Shown in pieces: positions 27,779-35,003 of a stretch of 35,003 nucleotides of DNA (the stretch's first letter is position 1; every line of letters begins with the position of its first letter). The translations under genes and the position numbers were made by a program. The stretch covers positions 119,736-154,738 of the forward strand of contig JAHFLD010000003.1 of assembly GCA_023245035.1 (NCBI GenBank), read 5' to 3'. The notes beneath the pieces are model-generated. The model made no database searches. It saw only the letters and a program-made list of their open reading frames with translations, and was not told the DNA's origin. The DNA is from Candidatus Harrisonbacteria bacterium (GTDB lineage Bacteria; Patescibacteriota; Minisyncoccia; UBA6257; 1-14-0-10-40-38).

Positions 27779-27798
27779 TGGTGTCCCCGCGAGGAATC
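27779..27798 (-). pseudogene. Displaced tRNA-Arg 3' end with encoded CCA
   Basis: Minus strand GATTCCTCGCGGGGACACCA; 17/18 match to the 3' end of tRNA-Arg(CCT) (27913-27930). Confidence 0.7.
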
Positions 27799-27896
27799 TC
27801 ACGCGCTTTGCTTTTAGAAACCGACGGTTTCTAATCTCTTCCTGAACGGGAAACCGCAGGCGGTTTCCCGACCCCTTCCACTGTTCGATTCCTCGC
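27789..27896 (-). other. tRNA-associated structured element, copy B
   Basis: Minus strand GCGAGGAATCGAACAGTGGAAGGGGTC-GGGAAACCGCCTGCGGTTTCCC-...-TTAGAAACC-GTC-GGTTTCTAA-...-GATTCCTCGC; ends are a 10-bp inverted repeat; first 14 nt are the exact reverse complement of the tRNA-Arg T-arm. Confidence 0.7.
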
Positions 27897-27913
27897 AAGA
27901 AATTTACTATTTG

Positions 27914-27985
27914 TGCCCCCGCGAGGAATCGAACCTCGATTTTTTCCTTAGGACGGAATTGCTCTATCCATTGAGCTACAGGGGC
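27914..27985 (-). tRNA. tRNA-Arg(CCT)
   Basis: GCCCCTG-TA-GCTCAATGGATAGAGC, anticodon loop GTCCTAA, T-arm CGAGGTTCGATTCCTCG, CGGGGGC-A; CCA not encoded. Confidence 0.93.
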
Positions 27986-28035
27986 GTTTTGCGTTAGTAT
28001 CAGATTGCCACATTTTGTTAGACTTAGGAAGTTTT

Positions 28036-28125
28036 GGAGGGTTGGCAGAGTGGTCTAACGCGCCGCACTCGAAATGCGGTTGGGGAGAAATCCCCTCGGA
28101 GGTTCGAATCCTCCACCCTCCGCCA
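28036..28125 (+). tRNA. tRNA-Ser(CGA), CCA encoded
   Basis: GGAGGGT...ACCCTCC-G-CCA; anticodon loop CTCGAAA; long variable arm GGGGAGAAATCCCC; T-arm GGAGGTTCGAATCCTCC. Confidence 0.95.
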
Positions 28126-28238
28126 GGACAATTTTTTATCGGCATGATACGAGTAACTACGAGCGAGCGGTGGCTAGAGGGCTTTGCGCCTAAGATTTGT
28201 TAGAGTAATGTTTGTTAATCAATTAGGAAAAATAAACT

Positions 28239-28679
28239 ATGGCAACAATCAATCCTCACATTAATTTCAACGGCAATGCCGAAGAGGCGTTTACATTTTA
28301 CAAGTCAGTTTTTGGCGGAGAATTCGCAAAAGTTATGCGCTTCAAAGACCTTTCAAGTCCTGAATTTCCCGTAGCGGAGAAAGAGGCGAATAAAATCATG
28401 CACATTGCTTTGCCTATTGGCAAAAATAATGTATTGATGGCCAATGATGTTCCGGAGAGTATGGGACGAACAAATGAAAACGAAAACAGAAGCAAAATTG
28501 CTATCAGCGCGGAAAGCAAAGAAGAGGCGGATAGATTATTTAACGGGCTTTCAGTAAATGGCAAAATCGAAATGCCCATCGGCGACAGTCCTTGGGGTTC
28601 ATATTTTGGCATGTTTAGAGACAAGTATGGCATTGAATGGATGGTGGATTTTGATCCAAAATATAGCGGGCAGAGGTAA
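28239..28679 (+). CDS. VOC superfamily PhnB-like protein
   Basis: INPHINFNGNAEEAFTFYKSVFGGEFAKVMRFKD; WGSYFGMFRDKYGIEWMVDF. Confidence 0.88.
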   Translation: MATINPHINFNGNAEEAFTFYKSVFGGEFAKVMRFKDLSSPEFPVAEKEANKIMHIALPIGKNNVLMANDVPESMGRTNENENRSKIAISAESKEEADRLFNGLSVNGKIEMPIGDSPWGSYFGMFRDKYGIEWMVDFDPKYSGQR

Positions 28680-28737
28680 CTAAACAAAGTATGAACGAAA
28701 AGAATGCCCAGAACGAAAAACGTGAAGAAATAAATTC

Positions 28738-29184
28738 ATGCAAAAAATAACAACATTCCTTTGGTTTGATGATCAGGCGGAAGAGGCAATGAATTTTTAC
28801 GCTTCAATTTTCAAAAATTCAAAGGTCACGCATGTCACTCGCGGCCCGAATGGCGCGGTATTTTGGGTGTCGGCAGATATCGCGGGACAAACATTTTACG
28901 CGCTAAACGGCGGACCGAAATTCAAATTTACCGAAGCCATTTCACTCTTTGTTACCTGCGAAGATCAGACAGAGGTAGATGACTTGTGGAGTAAGCTTGC
29001 GGCAGACGGCGGAAGCGAGAGCATGTGCGGCTGGCTCAAAGATAAGTATGGTCTCTCGTGGCAGATTATACCCAAAGCACTAAGTGAGTATTTGGCAAAA
29101 GATTCATCGGGAAAAGTAATGCAGGCGATGCTTGGCATGAAAAAAATTGACATTTCCGGACTCAAAAAAGCTTTGGAATCTTAG
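28738..29184 (+). CDS. VOC superfamily PhnB-like / 3-demethylubiquinone-9 3-methyltransferase-type protein
   Basis: MQKITTFLWFDDQAEEAMNFYASIFKNSKV; CGWLKDKYGLSWQIIPKAL. Confidence 0.88.
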   Translation: MQKITTFLWFDDQAEEAMNFYASIFKNSKVTHVTRGPNGAVFWVSADIAGQTFYALNGGPKFKFTEAISLFVTCEDQTEVDDLWSKLAADGGSESMCGWLKDKYGLSWQIIPKALSEYLAKDSSGKVMQAMLGMKKIDISGLKKALES

Positions 29185-29214
29185 GATGGAATTTTTCTAG
29201 TTTGCATTTTTCTT

Positions 29215-29607
29215 ATGAAAACTTTATTGATAGACGCGGTTGATGGGTTGGTCATCCCTTGTGAGGGCGGTTTTAAAATTTTTGCCGAAATGCATGACTT
29301 GCTGGAATCTTTTCCGAACCGAAAGATCGTGGTGACCAATGCCCGAAGTGATTCGTTTGCGAAATTCGGTCTGGACAAGATGCCTTATGAGGTTTTTACG
29401 CTACAGCAGAATCCGGCAAAAACTGAGGCGAAATATTTTGAAACATTACTTCAACACTTTAGGTTGAATTCGCGGGAGGCGGTCTATTTTGAGCATAATC
29501 CGGAGGCGGTACGAGCCGCTGAATCCGTTGGTATAAAATCGTATTATTATGATTCAAAAAAGAGGGATTTTGATTCGCTGAAGAGCTTTCTGGTCGAGAA
29601 TCTCTGA
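29215..29607 (+). CDS. HAD-like protein, motif I atypical
   Basis: MKTLLIDAVDGLVIP, KIVVTNARSD, EAVYFEHNPEAVRAAESVGIKSYYY. Confidence 0.55.
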   Translation: MKTLLIDAVDGLVIPCEGGFKIFAEMHDLLESFPNRKIVVTNARSDSFAKFGLDKMPYEVFTLQQNPAKTEAKYFETLLQHFRLNSREAVYFEHNPEAVRAAESVGIKSYYYDSKKRDFDSLKSFLVENL

Positions 29608-29683
29608 TGCTCGTTTTTTCTGAGTAAAGATCTATTAATCTTGAAATCTTTGGCTTGTTGGGTGTTTGGTCGGTGGATTTTTT

Positions 29684-30091
29684 ATGAAAATTTATTCTTA
29701 CTGGGGCAAAAAAACACTTTTTTGGTTTTTGGTGGCGACATTGATATTGCTAGTCGTCTACTTCTTTTTTGGGCCGATTGGTTTTGATGGGGGTTATGCA
29801 AGATCTTTTGATTCAGAGCTTTGGAAAAGCGCGGAGGGGATTCACGATACGGATAATCCAATCCGACTTCAGATGATTGATGATTTTCTTGGTCACTACC
29901 AGCTTGTTGGTATGTCGCGTAGTGAGATTGATGCCCTCCTGGGCGTTCCTCAACCTACCGGCTATTTTAAAAATTATGATTATGTTTACTGGCTTGGTCC
30001 GGAGAGGAGCGCTTTTGGGATTGATTCTGAATGGTTGGGAATAATGTTCAGTAATAATGCCGTTGCTCAAGTTCAGATTTTAAAGGATTGA
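29684..30091 (+). CDS. Membrane-anchored protein with SmpA/OmlA (BamE)-like segment
   Basis: N-terminal TM; RLQMIDDFLGHYQLVGMSRSEIDALLGVP...YWLGPERSAFGIDSEWLGIMFSNN. Confidence 0.5.
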   Translation: MKIYSYWGKKTLFWFLVATLILLVVYFFFGPIGFDGGYARSFDSELWKSAEGIHDTDNPIRLQMIDDFLGHYQLVGMSRSEIDALLGVPQPTGYFKNYDYVYWLGPERSAFGIDSEWLGIMFSNNAVAQVQILKD

Positions 30092-30244
30092 TTTTGGTTT
30101 GCTTTAAATCTGGCGTAGCTCTTTTTGGATTGAAAAAATTATTACTTGGCGTTATAGTGGTCTTTGTTTTCTGAATATGTCTTTGATGTGTGCGCCTAGC
30201 TCGGACGAAATTAAAATTTGAGTTTTAATTTCACTTCTCGCTTC

Positions 30245-30315
30245 GGGCCTATAGTAAAATGGTATTACGCTTCCATGGCATGGAAGAGGTAGGAGTTCGA
30301 TTCTCCTTAGGTCCA
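30245..30315 (+). tRNA. tRNA-Ala(GGC)
   Basis: GGGCCTA...TAGGTCC-A with G3:U70; anticodon stem CTTCC-ATGGCAT-GGAAG; T-arm AGGAGTTCGATTCTCCT. Confidence 0.85.
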
Positions 30316-30432
30316 CCCCGATTTGACTTTGTTTTTACTTTCTGTTAGATTGTTTTCGGTTCTTTGAAGAGAGTTTTGATTTCCGCAGGGTGCGGAGATT
30401 GCCGATTTTCTCGCTAATCAAGGAGTTTTCCA

Positions 30433-30921
30433 ATGTTGAACGGTTTTGCTGAGCCGGATTTGAAGCCGGAGATCATTCCGGTCGGCGCGGTAAGAGTTCC
30501 CTTGACCGCGACTCTTGAATTGATGGCGGCTGGAAAGTATGACTTTGTGAGTGGGGGATTTGAACGCAGTGTCGGCATGTTGCCTCGGGTGGCGCTTGGA
30601 GGCGAGGGCGATCTTGAGGTTAAGGCGATTGGTTTTGGAAGCATCGCGTCAACCAGTCAGGCACTTCAAGCTCTGTCCACGATGAAGCTTCGCCCGTTGA
30701 ACATTCGCGAATTGCTCGCGGTCGGGGTTCATTTTCCGGATCTCCAAAAAATGTTTTTGATGGTTGCCTTGGGGACCAGGTTCTCTACGTCGATTTGCGA
30801 ACGGTTTGCGTTTTTGTGGGGCAGCTCTTCGTCGGGTTCGTCTTCGCGGTATCTGTGCCTCAACGCCACCGAGTTTAAGTGGCCGTCCTACGCGCGATTT
30901 CTTGTTGCCCCCGCAGCCTAG
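30433..30921 (+). CDS. Hypothetical protein
   Basis: AAGGAG RBS upstream; strong terminator downstream; MLNGFAEPDLKPEIIPVGAVRVPL... Confidence 0.6.
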   Translation: MLNGFAEPDLKPEIIPVGAVRVPLTATLELMAAGKYDFVSGGFERSVGMLPRVALGGEGDLEVKAIGFGSIASTSQALQALSTMKLRPLNIRELLAVGVHFPDLQKMFLMVALGTRFSTSICERFAFLWGSSSSGSSSRYLCLNATEFKWPSYARFLVAPAA

Positions 30922-30939
30922 AGTTTTTTGACCCTCTTT

Positions 30940-30980
30940 CCCTTTTGGTAAGCTTTCAAGCTTACTAAAAGGGATTTTTT
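30940..30980 (+). terminator. Strong rho-independent terminator
   Basis: CCCTTTTGGTAAGCTT / AAGCTTACTAAAAGGG (16-bp arms, one mismatch) + A-T6. Confidence 0.9.
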
Positions 30981-31069
30981 ATAGGTTGAGTTGCTAATTT
31001 GCTTTACTTTTAGTCCCTGTTGTGTTAGATTTATCTGGAACCAAAAGAGACGATATTATTGTTTTTCAT

Positions 31070-31636
31070 ATGAAATCCCCGAAAAATTGGCAGGAAGAAA
31101 AAGACGAGGCGGTCCTCAAGGCGTCTGTTAACGAGCCCTCCCTTTTTAAGATTTTAGTCGATCGCTATCGCGAGGCGTTTTTGCGCAAAGCAAAGACGGT
31201 AGTGCGTAATGAGGATGCCGCCGAGGATGTGGTGCAGGAGGCGTTTGTAAAAATTTATCGGAACGCGCCGCGTTTTAAGAAACGAGAGGGGATCGAGTTT
31301 AAAAGCTGGGCTTATAAGGTGCTGATGAATACTTCTTTTACTCATTACGCCAAGTTGCAGAAAACTCGCAATGATGTGAGCTATGCCGATTTTTTGCAGT
31401 ATGGCGAGCGGGATATTGATGACGGGGAAAATTATTTGTCGCGCCAGGAAATGCGTAATTCCATAGAGACGGTCTTGGTAAAGATGCCACTGCCCTTGGC
31501 GTCGGCTTTGCGGGCCTATTATTTTGACGATAAGTCTTATAAGGATATTGCGGCCCAGCATAACATCACGCTTTCCGCCTTAAAGTTGCGTATTTTTCGG
31601 GGCAAGCGGCTTTTTAGGAAACTTTTTGAGGCTTAG
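31070..31636 (+). CDS. RNA polymerase sigma factor, ECF-like
   Basis: LFKILVDRYREAFLRKAKTVVRNEDAAEDVVQEAFVKIYRNAPRF (region 2) and LPLASALRAYYFDDKSYKDIAAQHNITLSALKLRIFRGKRLFRK (region 4). Confidence 0.88.
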   Translation: MKSPKNWQEEKDEAVLKASVNEPSLFKILVDRYREAFLRKAKTVVRNEDAAEDVVQEAFVKIYRNAPRFKKREGIEFKSWAYKVLMNTSFTHYAKLQKTRNDVSYADFLQYGERDIDDGENYLSRQEMRNSIETVLVKMPLPLASALRAYYFDDKSYKDIAAQHNITLSALKLRIFRGKRLFRKLFEA

Positions 31637-31671
31637 TTCGGTTCACTATCTTGTATAAACCCTATAAAACC

Positions 31672-32019
31672 ATGAAAATATCTAACACGGATCAAGGAAC
31701 TGGTCGGATTATGAAGAGAGTTTATGGCGTGTGGTTTTTGCGTCGCCTTTATCGAAATGCCGCCAAACTTGGGGTGATGTTTGTGGTGGCGCTCACGGCC
31801 GGTTTTAATGTTTCTTACGCCAGCGTCTTTGAGAATGTCGGCCGGATGCAGATTACCTTCCGTGGTATGTCTCGTTTTGCTTTAACTGCTTTCGCGCAGA
31901 CTGACGCCTTGGTACAGGTCTCGGTTTTATTGAGTGTGGTTTTAGCTTTGGCTTTTGTGTTTGACTTGGGAAATTTGGCGCGCAGATTTATCGTGGCGCG
32001 AGGCGGAACGGCTAAGTAG
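31672..32019 (+). CDS. Small membrane protein (two predicted TM segments)
   Basis: AAKLGVMFVVALTAGFNVSYA and LVQVSVLLSVVLALAFVFDLG; start uncertain (31651, 31672 or 31711). Confidence 0.55.
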   Translation: MKISNTDQGTGRIMKRVYGVWFLRRLYRNAAKLGVMFVVALTAGFNVSYASVFENVGRMQITFRGMSRFALTAFAQTDALVQVSVLLSVVLALAFVFDLGNLARRFIVARGGTAK

Positions 32020-32053
32020 AGGATCTGTTTTTTTGTAGATTGAATGATGGAGA

Positions 32054-32084
32054 AAATATAAGCCAAAGAGGCTTATATTTTTTT
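32054..32084 (+). terminator. Rho-independent terminator
   Basis: AAATATAAGCC-AAAGA-GGCTTATATTT + T-run. Confidence 0.85.
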
Positions 32085-32113
32085 GCGCGCATAAATTATA
32101 ATTCATATAGCAT

Positions 32114-33406
32114 ATGAGAGTTCACCTTATCGGCATCGGTGGCATAGGTGTTTCCGCCTTGGCTCGTTATTTTCTTGCTTTGGGGGCGACGGTGAGCGGT
32201 TCGGATGGGCAAAAATCAGAACTTACCAAGGATCTAGAAAATGAGGGAGTTATTTTTAAGCTTGGACACACCGCCCGAGCGGTGAAGAAAAATTTTGATT
32301 TAGTGGTTTATTCGGCGGCTATTTCTGCCACTAATCCTGAGCTTGTGGCTGCTAGGCGGATGGGTTTGCGCTGTTTGAGTTATGCCGAGGCGATTGGCGA
32401 GCTGACTAAGTCTTTTTTTACGATTGCGGTTTCGGGGTCGCACGGCAAGAGCACCACAACCGCGATGCTGGCTTTGATTTTAGTCGCGGCAGGGATGGAC
32501 CCGACAGTGATCATGGGAACGAAGCTTAAGGAGTTTAATGGCAAGAATTTCAGGTTTGGCCGGAGTAAGTATCTGGTTTTAGAGGCCGACGAATATAATC
32601 GGTCTTTTCATAATTATAAGCCGCGGATCGCGGTGGTCACCAATATTGATCTTGAACATTTAGATGCCTATAAGACCCTTCGGGGTGTGGTTCGCGGATT
32701 TGCTGATTATCTTAAATTATTGCCTAAAAATGGAATTTTTATCGGGAATTACGCGGATTCTAATGTTAGAGGCGCGGCGCTTGAAGTTCCGGTCAAAAAG
32801 ATTTGGTTTAATCGGGGAAAATTAAAGCCGAGAAAACTTTTGATTCCGGGTTCGCATAACCAGTGGAATGCCGAAGCGGCGGCGGTGGCGGCTCGGGCAG
32901 TTGGAGTTCCTTTGGTGGTGATTGAAAAAACTTTAAGGGCTTTTCGGGGAAGTTGGCGGCGGATGGAAAAGATTTTAGTGACTTTGCCCGGGGTTAGAGC
33001 GGAAATTTTTTCCGATTATGCTCATCATCCGACGGAGATCAGGGCGACGCTTGAGGCTTTGCGCGAAATTAATCCTCGCCGGAAGTTGATTTGCGTTTTT
33101 CAGCCTCATCAGCAGGATCGTTTGAATCGACTTTTCCAATTTTTTGTTGACGCTTTTAGCCGGGCCGACTTGACGGTTGTTTTGCCGGTCTATGCCGTTT
33201 CGGGTCGGGAAAAATCAGCCGTAAAAACTTCACGCGATCTGGTGCTCGCTATTCGGAAAAATAATGTTTTGTACGCCGATGGTTTTGCGAAAGCGGTTGA
33301 GATGGTCGCTCCTTATTTTTCTCAAAAAAGTCGAATTGTTTTTATGGGAGCGGGGGATATTGACGCTCGGATGAGGGAGTTATTAACACCCGCCACAAAA
33401 GTATAG
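32114..33406 (+). CDS. murC: UDP-N-acetylmuramate--L-alanine ligase
   Basis: MRVHLIGIGGIGVSALARYF, AVSGSHGKSTTTAMLALIL, EADEYNRSF, DYAHHPTEI. Confidence 0.96.
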   Translation: MRVHLIGIGGIGVSALARYFLALGATVSGSDGQKSELTKDLENEGVIFKLGHTARAVKKNFDLVVYSAAISATNPELVAARRMGLRCLSYAEAIGELTKSFFTIAVSGSHGKSTTTAMLALILVAAGMDPTVIMGTKLKEFNGKNFRFGRSKYLVLEADEYNRSFHNYKPRIAVVTNIDLEHLDAYKTLRGVVRGFADYLKLLPKNGIFIGNYADSNVRGAALEVPVKKIWFNRGKLKPRKLLIPGSHNQWNAEAAAVAARAVGVPLVVIEKTLRAFRGSWRRMEKILVTLPGVRAEIFSDYAHHPTEIRATLEALREINPRRKLICVFQPHQQDRLNRLFQFFVDAFSRADLTVVLPVYAVSGREKSAVKTSRDLVLAIRKNNVLYADGFAKAVEMVAPYFSQKSRIVFMGAGDIDARMRELLTPATKV

Positions 33407-33539
33407 ATGCCATAAGGTCTTTTTGTGGTTGTTGTTTGCTAAAATCCTCTTTGTTCCGGCTTCGGCGTAGTGTAAAATTATAGAAGCGCTTGCGAGGGGA
33501 GCTAATTTCATTTTTTCCGCGGGCGCTTTTTTCTCCTAC

Positions 33540-35003
33540 GTGCGGAGTATATCCCGTTTTTTGAAACGAATTTTTTTCGTATTGTTTGCGGCCAATTTTT
33601 TGTGGTTTTCTTTTGGTTTTTCTAATCTTCCCTTGGTCGCTTTGGCTTCCGGTCCACCTCAAATTTTGAGTTATCAGGGGCGGCTCACGGATTCTTCGGG
33701 GAGCTTGCTTGGCGGTTCAAGCGGTACGACTTATTATTTCAAGTTTTCGATTTGGGATAGTCCCACCGTGGGAGCCGGTAATCGCCTATGGCCATCTTCT
33801 TCGCCCAGTTCTTTTGGTTCAACCGTAACCAGCGGCGTCTTTAACGTAAACATCGGAGATACGGCTAACGGTTTCCCTCATGTCCTTGATTATAATTTTG
33901 CCAGTAACGCAAATGTCTATCTTCAGGTAGAGGCTTCTTCGGATAACAGCAGTTTTGAAACCTTGTCGCCACGTCAGCGAGTAGCCGCGGCTTCCTTTGC
34001 TGAATTGGCCGGAGCGGTGAGTGGCAGTACGACGCCGTCATCGTTTGGCACCACTTCGCCGATCGGTTTGTCGCAAGTTACTATTGAAGCGACCAGCACC
34101 AACTCAATTGGTCTTTCAATTCGCGGGGCGACGAGCCAGGCGGCTAATCTGTTCCAGATTCAGAACGCGGCGGGAACCAATCTCTTATTCGCGGATTCTG
34201 GAGGCGGCTTGTTTGCTTCTTCGACGCTACAAGTTGGCGGGGCGACCACTTTGTATGGGAGTTTGTATGTTGGAACGACCACTTCCTCGCGCGTTTTCGG
34301 TGTGCAGGGCAATGGTATTTTTTCTGGGACCTTGACCGTGGCTAATTTTATCGCGACAGGTACTACGCAGCTCAACGGTTTGGCTTACACCTGGCCTTCT
34401 TCACAATCAGCATCGACTTGTTTAACCAATGACGGTTCGGGTGGTTTGACTTGGGGCGCTTGTGGCGGATCAGGATCGCAGACCCCTTGGTTGTCCAATA
34501 TCAGCGCGGCCGGCTTCAGCCTTTCCAATGTAACCAACATTACCGCGACTGGAAGCTTGTTAGTTGCGAACGCGACTTCCACCATCACTAATCTGACGAC
34601 GGTCAACGCCACTTCAACTTCAGCCACCACAACCGCTCTATACGTCTCCGGAAGCATCTTGTCCGGCGGCGCCAGCAACACGATCTTGGGCACGCTCTAC
34701 GGCTCAACCTTCAATCCGCAGACCTTGACCTCGACTGGGAGTGTCAACGCCTCGGGCACCTTGGCCGTCTCGGGACTGGCCTCGCTCTACTCGGGCTTTA
34801 TATCCTCGGCCTCCTCGAGCGTCTCCTCGAACCTGAACGTCTCGGGGGCGCTCAATGCCTCCTCAACTCTGGCCGTAGGCGGACTTGCGACCTTGACCGG
34901 TCTGCAGTCAACCGCCTCGAGCACGCTGCTCAATGTCAGCAACTTTACCGCGACCAACGGCACCACGACCTCGGCCACCTCGACCTCCTTGTATGTTTCG
35001 GGC
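33540..35003 (+). CDS. Large secreted Ser/Thr/Gly-rich repeat surface protein (truncated by window edge, absent from ORF track)
   Basis: GTG start then MRSISRFLKRIFFVLFAANFLWFSFGFSNLPLVALASGPPQILSYQGRLTDSSGSLLGG..., frame open to 35003 (488 codons), repeats such as SATTTALYVSG / SATSTSLYVSG. Confidence 0.8.
   Translation, partial: MRSISRFLKRIFFVLFAANFLWFSFGFSNLPLVALASGPPQILSYQGRLTDSSGSLLGGSSGTTYYFKFSIWDSPTVGAGNRLWPSSSPSSFGSTVTSGVFNVNIGDTANGFPHVLDYNFASNANVYLQVEASSDNSSFETLSPRQRVAAASFAELAGAVSGSTTPSSFGTTSPIGLSQVTIEATSTNSIGLSIRGATSQAANLFQIQNAAGTNLLFADSGGGLFASSTLQVGGATTLYGSLYVGTTTSSRVFGVQGNGIFSGTLTVANFIATGTTQLNGLAYTWPSSQSASTCLTNDGSGGLTWGACGGSGSQTPWLSNISAAGFSLSNVTNITATGSLLVANATSTITNLTTVNATSTSATTTALYVSGSILSGGASNTILGTLYGSTFNPQTLTSTGSVNASGTLAVSGLASLYSGFISSASSSVSSNLNVSGALNASSTLAVGGLATLTGLQSTASSTLLNVSNFTATNGTTTSATSTSLYVSG

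Noticed and set aside
27779-27985. Conventional tRNA-integrated prophage or ICE at tRNA-Arg
   Set aside because: Only 132 bp separate the two 3' ends and no integrase or phage gene is present; at most a relic or miniature element.
27948-28203. ORFs on both strands over tRNA-Arg/tRNA-Ser (27948..28145 -, 28015..28203 +)
   Set aside because: They overlap tRNA genes and read like tRNA antisense translations (GGGWRIRTSEGISPQ).
34160-34978. Minus-strand ORFs 34160..34375, 34385..34693 and 34787..34978
   Set aside because: Shadow ORFs of the low-complexity repeat protein on the + strand.
1-35003. CRISPR array, rRNA operon, IS element with transposase
   Set aside because: No direct-repeat/spacer pattern, no rRNA-like sequence and no transposase motif seen on either strand.

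Overview
The window is a compact, gene-dense bacterial chromosome segment that uses the standard code (TGA is a stop). DUF4012, short RSH/RecO forms, many orphan small ORFs and a giant Ser/Thr repeat protein suggest a Patescibacteria/CPR (Parcubacteria-like) genome; this is inference only. Core genes recognised: dprA (3' end), topA, an RSH-type (p)ppGpp enzyme, parB, rluA-type pseudouridine synthase, DUF4012 + GT4 glycosyltransferase, rplS, dCTP-deaminase-like, recO, glyQS, an M16 peptidase, metG, tatD, leuS, an HtrA-like protease, an ECF-like sigma factor and murC. There are seven intact tRNA genes (Leu-CAA, Val-GAC, Leu-GAG, Ala-TGC, Arg-CCT, Ser-CGA, Ala-GGC). The most interesting signal is at the tRNA genes. 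Two related ~80-110 nt structured elements lie just downstream of tRNA-Val(GAC) and tRNA-Arg(CCT). Each begins with a perfect inverted copy (15 and 14 nt) of its own neighbouring tRNA's T-arm, followed by a shared core with two hairpins. At tRNA-Arg a second tRNA 3' end carrying an encoded CCA lies 132 bp downstream. At tRNA-Ala(TGC) an orphan tRNA 3' half with CCA lies 72 bp downstream. Together these look like a small tRNA-3'-end-associated element or system that the standard annotation does not explain. All alignments were made by eye; no searches or folding programs were run.
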